A stretch of DNA of 59,667 bases, from contig JAILHH010000026.1 in assembly GCA_024695935.1 (NCBI GenBank), positions 1 to 59,667 on the forward strand. The letters are read 5' to 3'. Origin of the DNA: Acetatifactor sp. Lineage in GTDB: Bacteria; Bacillota; Clostridia; Lachnospirales; Lachnospiraceae. The notes under the pieces are model-generated. The model saw only the letters and a list, made by a program, of their open reading frames with translations. It made no database searches and was not told the DNA's origin. Positions 1 through 6,518 of this stretch are shown here, piece after piece (within the stretch, counting starts at the first letter, position 1; each line of letters begins with the position of its first letter). The translations under genes were made by a program, and so were the position numbers.

Positions 1-1
1 G

Positions 2-442
2 GACCTTGTTGCCAAGCTGGTTGGGAAGATCAACTGGCACTACAGGGATCTCAATAAACATATGATGCTTATAGTGCCGGGACGTGTCGGAACAACATCC
101 CCCGAGCTTGGGGTACCTACTTCATTCTCCGACATAAGCGCTTTTGAAGTTATATGCGAAACCGAAGAGTCGGGAGCCGGATACAATCCAGAACTGTCCT
201 ACGGAAGCCATATATTCCAGGACCTTGTTGAAGCCGAGATCCTTTATACCGCGGTGTTCAATAATGAGAAAACGATTCATTTCTCTCCCGGGAAACTTGA
301 TGAATATCCGGATGTTATAAGTGATCATGAAGAAAAGGAAGAACTTAAGGATATTGTCCATGTATATGATTTAAGCGGTGCTAAATGCGAAGTATATAAT
401 GATGTGGCGAATGAACATCTGCTCATAACCTTACGGACATAA
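2..442 (+). CDS. PEP/pyruvate-binding domain protein, C-terminal part
   Basis: This reading frame is open from the first bases of the window to a stop at 440-442, so only the last 146 residues are present. The stretch GRVGTTSPELGVPTSFSDI and the later GYNPELSYGSHIFQDLVEA are typical of the C-terminus of Lachnospiraceae PEP synthase-like proteins that carry a PPDK N-terminal ATP/pyruvate-binding domain. Those proteins are usually about 800 residues, so the catalytic part lies off-window. No promoter or partner gene can be judged. The family call is from pattern recognition of this conserved tail; the substrate cannot be stated. Confidence 0.75.
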   Translation, partial: DLVAKLVGKINWHYRDLNKHMMLIVPGRVGTTSPELGVPTSFSDISAFEVICETEESGAGYNPELSYGSHIFQDLVEAEILYTAVFNNEKTIHFSPGKLDEYPDVISDHEEKEELKDIVHVYDLSGAKCEVYNDVANEHLLITLRT

Positions 443-605
443 TACAGTGAGTGTTGACCATGATAATCAATATCTGTTTTGTGTCAGAGATCCGGTTGGA
501 ATGAACTTGAACATGCAATGATAGTAAAAGGCAGAAGAATACTTACATGGTCTCATTACGAGCGCCTGCTCCAAGTTTCAGATACTACGATCTAATGCTT
601 TTATC

Positions 606-648
606 AAAGGTTATTTTTGGGCTTTGTACAATGCGTAGTTTTGTAATT
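606..648 (+). pseudogene. Remnant of an ABC exporter 3' end
   Basis: These 43 bases match 6322-6364, the last codons and stop of the ABC exporter plus 10 bases beyond the stop, with a single T/C difference. In the matching frame the fragment still encodes KGYFWALYNA and a stop. Nothing upstream aligns to the rest of the exporter. It is best read as the scar of a second, deleted copy of the exporter gene or of the whole peptide cluster. Confidence 0.75.
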
Positions 649-695
649 ATTGAATAAGGTTTACAAGTTACTCCCGGAGAAATCCGGGAGTTTTT
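643..695 (+). repeat. 53-bp direct repeat, copy A
   Basis: It is identical to 8523-8575 except for A/G differences at 649 and 681. The repeat contains the end of a reading frame (stop TAA at 655-657) and an intrinsic terminator. The two copies bracket the AT-rich accessory island. Confidence 0.85.
671..695 (+). terminator. Intrinsic terminator
   Basis: CTCCCGGA (671-678), loop GAAA, TCCGGGAG (683-690), then five T. The 8-bp stem is perfect. It ends transcription from the PEP/pyruvate-binding gene side. Confidence 0.85.
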
Positions 696-711
696 GTTAG
701 TATATGGTTTT

Positions 712-750
712 ATTTGAACTAAATGGAAACAGGTAAGTTTCCGTTTGCGC
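712..750 (+). promoter_or_regulatory. Operator-like site upstream of the small peptide gene
   Basis: Positions 712-731 are identical over 20 bases to 2936-2955 in the regulator/RiPP intergenic region. The left arm AACTAAATGGAAA (717-729) is intact. After the same 8-base spacing the right arm is TTTCCGTTTGCGC (738-750), a degraded version of the perfect right arm at 2962-2974. It lies 68 bases before the peptide start, so the same regulator probably controls both units. Confidence 0.7.
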
Positions 751-818
751 AGTGTTATTTTTCTTTGGATCCTTTTACAATTTCGTATGGAATTAAAAAT
801 AAGTGAGGAAATTCAAAG

Positions 819-971
819 ATGAAAAAATCAAAAATATGTGTAGCTGTACTGACAGTAGTTTTAGTTGCGGGTCTTAATATGATAACTATATGTTCTCATA
901 TGATGAAATCAAATGATGTAGTAATGCTGGCTGAGGTTGAAGTTGATACAGATTGCAGATATAAGGGTTAA
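819..971 (+). CDS. 50-aa secreted or membrane peptide, candidate signalling peptide
   Basis: ATG at 819 is preceded by GAGGAA (805-810) at a suitable distance. The product starts MKKSKICVAVLTVV, a lysine pair followed by a hydrophobic stretch to about residue 25, as in a Sec signal peptide. The tail is polar and ends VEVDTDCRYKG. The gene converges on the double-HTH regulator and the two stop codons overlap at 968-971. An operator shared with that regulator's promoter lies upstream. Known RRNPP partners such as PapR are similarly short, exported and encoded next to their receptor, so a pheromone precursor is inferred. No family match is recognised. It could instead be a small membrane peptide. 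Confidence 0.6.
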   Translation: MKKSKICVAVLTVVLVAGLNMITICSHMMKSNDVVMLAEVEVDTDCRYKG

Positions 972-2881
972 TAAACTAACTTCACAGAATAATCTTCCTG
1001 AAATCCTTTTTGGAGAACTTTTGAATTAGAAAATAATTCATAAAGCGTCTGGATATTGCATGAATATACCCCATATCTGTATGCATCAGAGCTTTGTTGA
1101 CATTCTTCCAATGCCTGACAATAATAAAAACAATAAAATCCGTAAAAATACAACCGATGTTTTATAAAAGAATCATCATTTTTACTGTGCATCGATATAA
1201 TTGATTTATAATCCTTGTTAGAAAAAAAATAGCGGATATATGTACACAAAAAAGGTGCAAGGTAGTTTGCACGAAGCATTATATCGTATGTGTTTTGATT
1301 AGAGTAATACATTAATTGATGAAAAAAATAATATCCTTCATTGACCGGATGTTTATATATTCGATAGCAGTCTCCTAGGATGTTAAGTATAGATAGTTCT
1401 TCCCATCCGAGGCGATAATCCATGATGTTATGGATGTTGAAATTCGGGATAGTAATTCGAATTGCATCTAGCAAATCAGGAATAGCATCATGATCTTTAA
1501 TGAAATATCCAAGTTTTGTGGATAAAAACTGCTGACGATATAAATGATCGGATGCATCTATCAAAGCTTGCATCTTATCGAGGTAATCAGCATATGTTTC
1601 TTTAGTGGTGTAATGACTTGTTTGAATCAGTTTAAATTTTAAATCATAAAATTTAGCATCTTTTTCATCACCCCAAAAGGTGAAAATTCGTTCCGAAACA
1701 CCTAATCTTTGCAAAAGTACTTCAGCCAGCGCGATGTCGGGTTGAAGTGTCCCGTTTTCTATCTTGGATAATTTAGATTTACTGCACAGTCCATAACAAA
1801 GCACTTGCTGTGAGATATGCTGTGCAATTCGGTAATCCTTTATCAAAGATCCCAGTGTGTATATTTCATTTGATAAAATATCAAATGTCCCGTCACCAAG
1901 TTGAAATGAGGGTAATTCCTGAGGAAGTGGATAATGAACCGTAGGAATATCATCCAGTTGTTCCATATATTCAGTGACAGGAAATTTAGTATGTTGAATC
2001 AGATATGTTTTGCATGCGGTCGCGTAGCAGCTTCCCAAGGCATGAGCGGAATAGAAAGCAGCCGATATCATTTCGTGAGCTTTTTTTTCATGGTTAAGGA
2101 AGAAGTGTGATACCCCACATAAAAATGTCAATTCCAGTAATATCGAAGTTTCAGCATTTACAACCATTCTGTGACGATTAAGGTCACCAATTTCCAGTGC
2201 TTTTTCGTAATCTGATTTATGGATAAGATATTTGCAGTAGGGAATTGTTGCTTCAGCCAGAAGGCGTTCTGTCTCCAAATAATCAAATTTACTGTTTGAT
2301 AGATATTCAGATAATTGATGGTAGATGTTTTCTGTTACGTTGTCTATAGCTAAGTACAGCGCTTCCTGTGAGATCGCGATCAATATCATAATCTCAGTAC
2401 GTGTTAGTAACAGGTTTTGGAAGTCAGATAAATCGATACATGGCCGAGATATATGAAGAGCTTGCATTAATAGTGTGTAGTTTTTTTGGTGATCGCAATT
2501 ATACGACTTAAACTGCAGAAGGCAATGGTACAGGAGCCATTCCTGATAGTAGAATTTATTGTTTGCCCAATTAGTGTTTTCTATTTTTTTAAGTTCGGTA
2601 TATGTGGGCTGGAGCTGCCAGGCATCCAGATGAAATTTAACGTGACGTAATGCATAAAAGCATTCAAAATCTGTCTTGTTTGCAAAGAGGGGATAACGTT
2701 CGCATGAGGCACCGGCATGATCCATGAGAGCCTGAAATGTTGAGGGACTGACTCCGATCAAGCCTGTTTCAATTTTTGATAATGCGGCTACTGAGCATAC
2801 CCCTTCCGCTAACTGCTCCTGTGTGAGACCGGCTTTTATTCGAGCTTCTTTGATAGCGTCTTTGGCACTTCTGACACTCAT
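968..2881 (-). CDS. Large transcriptional regulator with two HTH-XRE domains, Rgg/RRNPP-like
   Basis: The 637-aa product has an XRE helix-turn-helix at residues about 6-60 (AIKEARIKAGLTQEQLAEGV, then SKIETG) and a second at about 340-400 (LGSLIKDYRIAQHISQQVL, then SKLSKIENG). Each is followed by a long helical region rich in Tyr, Leu and His, as in the TPR-like peptide-binding part of Rgg, PlcR and related RRNPP regulators. Those are normally about 280-300 aa with one HTH, so this looks like a tandem duplication fused into one chain. It is divergent from the RiPP operon and convergent with a small exported peptide gene. GGAGG lies just before the ATG. The DNA target is probably the dyad at 2941-2974. 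The ligand is not known. Confidence 0.75.
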   Translation of the reverse strand: MSVRSAKDAIKEARIKAGLTQEQLAEGVCSVAALSKIETGLIGVSPSTFQALMDHAGASCERYPLFANKTDFECFYALRHVKFHLDAWQLQPTYTELKKIENTNWANNKFYYQEWLLYHCLLQFKSYNCDHQKNYTLLMQALHISRPCIDLSDFQNLLLTRTEIMILIAISQEALYLAIDNVTENIYHQLSEYLSNSKFDYLETERLLAEATIPYCKYLIHKSDYEKALEIGDLNRHRMVVNAETSILLELTFLCGVSHFFLNHEKKAHEMISAAFYSAHALGSCYATACKTYLIQHTKFPVTEYMEQLDDIPTVHYPLPQELPSFQLGDGTFDILSNEIYTLGSLIKDYRIAQHISQQVLCYGLCSKSKLSKIENGTLQPDIALAEVLLQRLGVSERIFTFWGDEKDAKFYDLKFKLIQTSHYTTKETYADYLDKMQALIDASDHLYRQQFLSTKLGYFIKDHDAIPDLLDAIRITIPNFNIHNIMDYRLGWEELSILNILGDCYRIYKHPVNEGYYFFHQLMYYSNQNTYDIMLRANYLAPFLCTYIRYFFSNKDYKSIISMHSKNDDSFIKHRLYFYGFYCFYYCQALEECQQSSDAYRYGVYSCNIQTLYELFSNSKVLQKGFQEDYSVKLVY

Positions 2882-2919
2882 AAATATCCTCCAAATACAG
2901 TGTTAATGTGATTTATGCC

Positions 2920-2938
2920 AATTGATTATAAATCAATT
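2920..2938. promoter_or_regulatory. Second dyad in the divergent promoter region
   Basis: AATTGATT (2920-2927), ATA, AATCAATT (2931-2938) is a perfect 8-bp inverted repeat. It contains the -10 box (TATAAT read on the minus strand, 2925-2930) of the likely regulator promoter, so a protein bound here would block that promoter. Confidence 0.5.
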
Positions 2939-2953
2939 TGAACTAAATGGAAA
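2925..2953 (-). promoter_or_regulatory. Predicted promoter of the double-HTH regulator
   Basis: On the minus strand, TTTCCA (2953-2948) and TATAAT (2930-2925) are separated by 17 bases. The -35 box lies inside the left arm of the operator at 2941-2974, which suggests autoregulation. Confidence 0.5.
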
Positions 2954-2974
2954 CATATATATTTCCATTTAGTT
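2941..2974. promoter_or_regulatory. Operator dyad between the regulator and RiPP operon
   Basis: AACTAAATGGAAA (2941-2953), spacer CATATATA, TTTCCATTTAGTT (2962-2974). The two 13-base arms are perfect reverse complements. The left half, with five upstream bases, recurs at 712-731 before the small peptide gene. No good sigma-A promoter is visible for the RiPP operon, which fits activation by a protein bound here. Confidence 0.75.
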
Positions 2975-3083
2975 GATGGCATGTTTACGAAGTGCATATT
3001 AATATAAAAACCATAATATGTAAATCTATGTTATTGCGATTTGATAACTTTAATACACACATGACGAAGGTGGTAAGTGGCCT

Positions 3084-3239
3084 ATGGGACTTGACCATAA
3101 AATCATAGATGAGGGGAGGTGTTTTAAGGTGTTCGAGGAATTATCGTTTTATAATGAAAATGAAAGTGCTGATTACGATGATGTTTTCAAAAATGCTGAT
3201 CAGTCATGGCACTGTCTCGGATTATTAGCTTGCTGTTAA
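3084..3239 (+). CDS. RiPP precursor peptide, Cys-rich C-terminus
   Basis: ATG at 3084 gives 51 aa. An in-frame GTG at 3129 with a very strong site (GGGGAGGTG, 3113-3121) would give 36 aa and may be the real start. The middle is acidic (EELSFYNENESADYDD) like a leader peptide, and the C-terminus is SWHCLGLLACC. The gene lies just upstream of a radical SAM/SPASM maturase and an ABC exporter, with an attenuator-like hairpin between precursor and maturase, the usual order in RiPP operons. The three Cys and the Trp in the last 11 residues are the likely modification sites. I do not recognise the precursor family. Bond type (thioether, C-C) cannot be stated from sequence. Confidence 0.75.
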   Translation: MGLDHKIIDEGRCFKVFEELSFYNENESADYDDVFKNADQSWHCLGLLACC

Positions 3240-3247
3240 TTCGAAAA

Positions 3248-3282
3248 AGAAGATTCTCGTTTAGAGGATCTTCTATTTTTTG
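3248..3282 (+). terminator. Attenuator/terminator hairpin after the precursor gene
   Basis: AGAAGATTCTC (3248-3258), loop GTTTA, GAGGATCTTCT (3264-3274), then a run of six T. The stem is 11 bp with one G-T pair. Partial read-through would give more precursor than enzyme. Confidence 0.75.
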
Positions 3283-3306
3283 AAAAAGTATTCATGGAGA
3301 AATGAA

Positions 3307-4680
3307 ATGTTGAATTATACTTATTGTAAAAGAAAGATACTGTTGCCGAAAAATACCCTGGAAACATATGTCTATGATTTAGATAAGAAAAAATTTCTGT
3401 TATCAAAAAATGGCATACTTACAGTAAAAAACTGGATTGAATCAGAAAATGTATGTGACGAAGAAAATATCGTAGAAAATGAAATTAATAATATAAAAAC
3501 TGATCTGGAGCAGTACGGTGTTGATGTCTTAGTTTTCAATTCGGCAGAAATATGTAATTTAAAGTGTGCATATTGTTTTGCCAATGAAGGGACATATAAT
3601 TCTGATAATCATAAAAAGACTATGTTGTATAGCGATTATGTTCGAACTTATGATATCATAAATGATGATCATTTGGTAAAGGCCATAGAATTTTTCGGAG
3701 GCGAACCATTATTAAACTATACTGAGATTAGAAGATTTTGTGAATATGTCAGGAAGCAAAGAGCAAAAGAGAAACTTCCAATGCCTGAATTGGGAATTAT
3801 AACGAATGGAACCTTAATAAATAAAGATGTTTGGAATTTCTTGGATGATTTTGGGTTTAAAATAACTATAAGTTTAGATGGCCCACAAAGTATCAATGAT
3901 AAAAACAGGGTCTATAAGAATGGCAGAGGTTCATACGATGACGTAATGAAGAACTTAGACATCTCTGGAAAGAAGAATGCATTTACTGCTTGCGAAGCAA
4001 CACTGAGCTGCGATGTTCTAGAAAAAATGAGTGTTGAAGAGATGGTTGAATATATAGATTTTTTTGAGAAATTACCTTGCAAAACCGTGGCCATTTTGTT
4101 TGCCATTGATGAAGACAGTGAAAAGTATGCCAGGAAAGACACTTTTATTGATAAACTTGAGAAATTCTATGAAGTTTATGTGGAATATTGTGTCAGTCAT
4201 ATTATGATCGGGGATCTCAAACTTTATCACACAGATATAATTAATGCAATAAAGGCATTTATTGTTGGAGGTGAATTCAGTTACTGTCGAGCAGGAGTAC
4301 GACAAATTTTTATAAACGTTAGTGGAGAGATATATCCGTGTCAAAGATACTATGGATTAAGGGAAAAATTTGGTACGGTAGATGATTATGAAGAAGTAAA
4401 AAAGGCAATTAACTGTTATAAAGATGATATTGAATCCAGAATCAACCGTAAGTGCTTTTTATGTGAATTCAGTCATATGTGTCAGGGAAATTCATGCCCG
4501 GGAACTAATTTAGCAATAAATAATTCTGAGAATGATTATATTGAATTGCTCTGCGTTGTGAATAAAACTCGAAATGCACAAGTGCTGAAAAAACTGTTTG
4601 AGATTATTACGGATCATGGTAAAAGCAAACAGTTTATGGACAATTTGAGAAACTATTTAAACATGCTGGGAGAAAAATAG
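3307..4680 (+). CDS. Radical SAM/SPASM peptide maturase
   Basis: The ATG at 3307 has GGAGA (3296-3300) upstream; an earlier TTG at 3280 overlaps the hairpin and is unlikely. The 457-aa protein has an N-terminal segment of about 75 aa that may be the peptide-recognition (PqqD-like) part. It is followed by the radical SAM motif CNLKCAYCFANEGTY (Cys 83, 87, 90), EFFGGEPLLNY for SAM binding, and a SPASM domain. The SPASM Cys are in CRAGVRQIFINVSGEIYPC and CFLCEFSHMCQGNSC, with a last Cys in ELLCVV. This matches two auxiliary iron-sulfur clusters, as in sactipeptide, ranthipeptide and C-C-crosslinking enzymes. The substrate is presumably the 51-aa peptide encoded just upstream. It is AT-rich compared with the flanking chromosome, a sign of transfer. 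Confidence 0.9.
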   Translation: MLNYTYCKRKILLPKNTLETYVYDLDKKKFLLSKNGILTVKNWIESENVCDEENIVENEINNIKTDLEQYGVDVLVFNSAEICNLKCAYCFANEGTYNSDNHKKTMLYSDYVRTYDIINDDHLVKAIEFFGGEPLLNYTEIRRFCEYVRKQRAKEKLPMPELGIITNGTLINKDVWNFLDDFGFKITISLDGPQSINDKNRVYKNGRGSYDDVMKNLDISGKKNAFTACEATLSCDVLEKMSVEEMVEYIDFFEKLPCKTVAILFAIDEDSEKYARKDTFIDKLEKFYEVYVEYCVSHIMIGDLKLYHTDIINAIKAFIVGGEFSYCRAGVRQIFINVSGEIYPCQRYYGLREKFGTVDDYEEVKKAINCYKDDIESRINRKCFLCEFSHMCQGNSCPGTNLAINNSENDYIELLCVVNKTRNAQVLKKLFEIITDHGKSKQFMDNLRNYLNMLGEK

Positions 4681-6354
4681 ATGAAAGAGCATTTTTTTTA
4701 TAAAAATAAAACCAACTTTGGATTTAGCATTTTTTTTATTTTATTAGAAGCATGTTTTAATGTGTATATTGCATTTGTATTAATGAATCTAACTGATACA
4801 GCTTCACAAAAGTCTTTGAGCAGATTATATCCTTTACTTGTTGAGGTGGGGGTTTTTGTAATAGGATACTTTATAGTTGGGACTCTTAAATCCAGATACA
4901 AGAACAGATATATACAAAAGGCTGTTTTGAATTATAAAGAGAATTGTTTCGAGAGACTATTACGAAGCAAATATAATGTCGGATTTCAAGGGGAGACGGG
5001 GAAATTTTTATCATATTATACTAATAATATTGAATCGATTCAAAAGAATTATGTTGAATGCATATTGGATTTAGTTTCAAATGCTTTTTTGATGCTTTTG
5101 GGTTTGGCAGCTATGATATATTTAAGTATCTCAATGTCTTTGTGCGTCATAGTATTTAGTTTGATGCCGGTTTTAGGTTCTATGCTACTGTCCGGCAGAG
5201 TTGCCAAAGCAGAAGCAAATGTTTCAAAGGCAAATAAGAGATATGTAGAAATAGTAAAGGATGTGCTTTCGGGTTATTCGGTTATAAAAAGTTTTGGAGC
5301 CGAAAATGAAACTTTACATCTTATAAGTGATGGAAATCATCATTTAGAAGATGAAAAATATAGAAAGCGTATATTGAATGATTTGATTGAGATTGTGTCC
5401 GGAACGCTTAGCAACATTTCAATCGTCATGACTTTTGTCCTTGGAGCATACTTAGCCATAACCGGGAAAATATCGGTTGGAACTGTTATTGCTTTCATTC
5501 AGCTGATAAATTATGTACTTAGTCCCATAGAAAAAATCAGTACTTCGATGAGCGAACTGCGTGCGGGTAAAGAGTTATTGATTATATTTGATAATGAAGT
5601 CAGCAAGGAAGAGGAGAATGAATCCGGATATAATATAAGTGATGTAGAAATGATAAGACTTCAAAACGTTGGCTATTCTTATGGAGAGTCACAGGTTTTA
5701 TCTGATATAAATTGTAATTTTGAAAAGGGTAAGTCATATGCAATCGTTGGAAACAGTGGAAGCGGAAAAACAACAATTCTAAATATGATTGCGGGAATGT
5801 TGCCTGATTATAAAGGCAATGTTTTGATCAACGACAAAGAAATAACATCGGTGGATGCAAGGTGTAAATGCAAATTGTTTTCATTTATACAGCAGAATGT
5901 CATAGTTTTTAACGGTTCAATCAAAGACAATATTACGCTTTGGAAAAAGAGTTTTTCAAAAGAAGAAATAGATGAAGCCATAACTAAATCTGTTATGAAT
6001 GATATCGTAGAAGAAAAAGGTATGGATTATTTATGCGGAGAGAATGGAATAAACCTTTCAGGCGGTGAAAAACAGAGGATGTCGATCGCAAGAGCTATTC
6101 TGCAGAAGTCGGCAGTTATTCTAATTGATGAAGGAACAAGCTCGTTGGACAATGAAAGCGCTGCAGTTATAGAAGACACACTTTCATCGATAAAGGATAA
6201 GATTGTAATATCTGTGACACACAGACTGGAAGAAAAAAATCTGGCTAAATATGATGAGATTCTTACGATTAAAAATGGACGAATAGTAGAAAAAGGAAAA
6301 TACGATGACCTTGTTGAGAAAAAAGGTTATTTTTGGGCTTTGTACAATGCGTAG
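4681..6354 (+). CDS. ABC exporter (fused membrane and ATPase domains)
   Basis: The start codon directly follows the maturase stop, with GGGAGAA before it, so the genes are translationally linked. The 557-aa half-transporter has about six membrane segments in residues 1-290. Its nucleotide-binding domain has Walker A GNSGSGKTT (near 357), signature LSGGEKQR (near 458), Walker B AVILIDEGTSS and the switch His in VTHR. There is no N-terminal C39 peptidase domain, so leader removal must be done by another protease. It most likely exports the modified peptide. Its last 33 coding bases and stop, plus a few more, are duplicated at 606-648. Confidence 0.9.
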   Translation: MKEHFFYKNKTNFGFSIFFILLEACFNVYIAFVLMNLTDTASQKSLSRLYPLLVEVGVFVIGYFIVGTLKSRYKNRYIQKAVLNYKENCFERLLRSKYNVGFQGETGKFLSYYTNNIESIQKNYVECILDLVSNAFLMLLGLAAMIYLSISMSLCVIVFSLMPVLGSMLLSGRVAKAEANVSKANKRYVEIVKDVLSGYSVIKSFGAENETLHLISDGNHHLEDEKYRKRILNDLIEIVSGTLSNISIVMTFVLGAYLAITGKISVGTVIAFIQLINYVLSPIEKISTSMSELRAGKELLIIFDNEVSKEEENESGYNISDVEMIRLQNVGYSYGESQVLSDINCNFEKGKSYAIVGNSGSGKTTILNMIAGMLPDYKGNVLINDKEITSVDARCKCKLFSFIQQNVIVFNGSIKDNITLWKKSFSKEEIDEAITKSVMNDIVEEKGMDYLCGENGINLSGGEKQRMSIARAILQKSAVILIDEGTSSLDNESAAVIEDTLSSIKDKIVISVTHRLEEKNLAKYDEILTIKNGRIVEKGKYDDLVEKKGYFWALYNA

Positions 6355-6358
6355 TTTC

Positions 6359-6366
6359 GTAATTGT
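6359..6366 (+). repeat. 8-bp direct repeat, left end of the AAA/RloB segment
   Basis: GTAATTGT at 6359-6366 recurs at 8523-8530. The segment between them carries the AAA ATPase and RloB genes. The junction at 643-650 reads GTAATTAT and joins the two flanks directly, as an unoccupied site would. Confidence 0.6.
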
Positions 6367-6410
6367 CCTGGGGTGTTTTTTAGTTTGATAGCAGAGAAAA
6401 AAATAAGTAT

Positions 6411-6473
6411 ATGGTCAATTATTTTTAAGATATTCGCATAAAATGCGCAAATATTAAAAAAATAATTGACCAT
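6411..6473. repeat. 63-nt near-perfect inverted repeat
   Basis: The left arm starts ATGGTCAATTATTTTT (6411-6426) and the right arm ends AAAAATAATTGACCAT (6458-6473). The inner parts also pair around TTCGCATAAAATGCGCAA. The right arm contains the -35 box of the AAA gene promoter. It could be an operator or the end structure of the inserted segment. Confidence 0.7.
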
Positions 6474-6494
6474 TCAAAAATATAAGCATATACT
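6466..6494 (+). promoter_or_regulatory. Promoter of the AAA/RloB pair
   Basis: TTGACC (6466-6471), 17-base spacer, TATACT (6489-6494). The -35 box is inside the 63-nt inverted repeat. The -10 box is inside a second imperfect dyad (about 6482-6525) that also covers the ribosome binding site and start codon. Confidence 0.75.
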
Positions 6495-6518
6495 AATACC
6501 AGAAAGGTGGTATGGTAT

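Larger units (their letters stand above)
443..818. other. Gene-poor junction with rearranged sequence
   Basis: No complete gene is seen in these 376 bases. They hold: a short open stretch at about 463-597 that reads like a decayed fragment (contains GRRILTWSHYERLLQVS); positions 606-648, a 42/43 match to the 3' end of the ABC exporter gene at 6322-6364; positions 643-695, a 51/53 match to 8523-8575 and including a terminator; and an operator-like sequence at 712-750. The mosaic order points to a past duplication and deletion. Confidence 0.7.

Noticed and set aside
606-695. Phage-type attachment site at the scar
   Set aside because: No integrase or tRNA at this place; the sequence is explained by the exporter end plus the terminator repeat.
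3280-3306. TTG start of the maturase at 3280
   Set aside because: It lies in the T run of the attenuator and lacks a ribosome binding site; ATG at 3307 has one.
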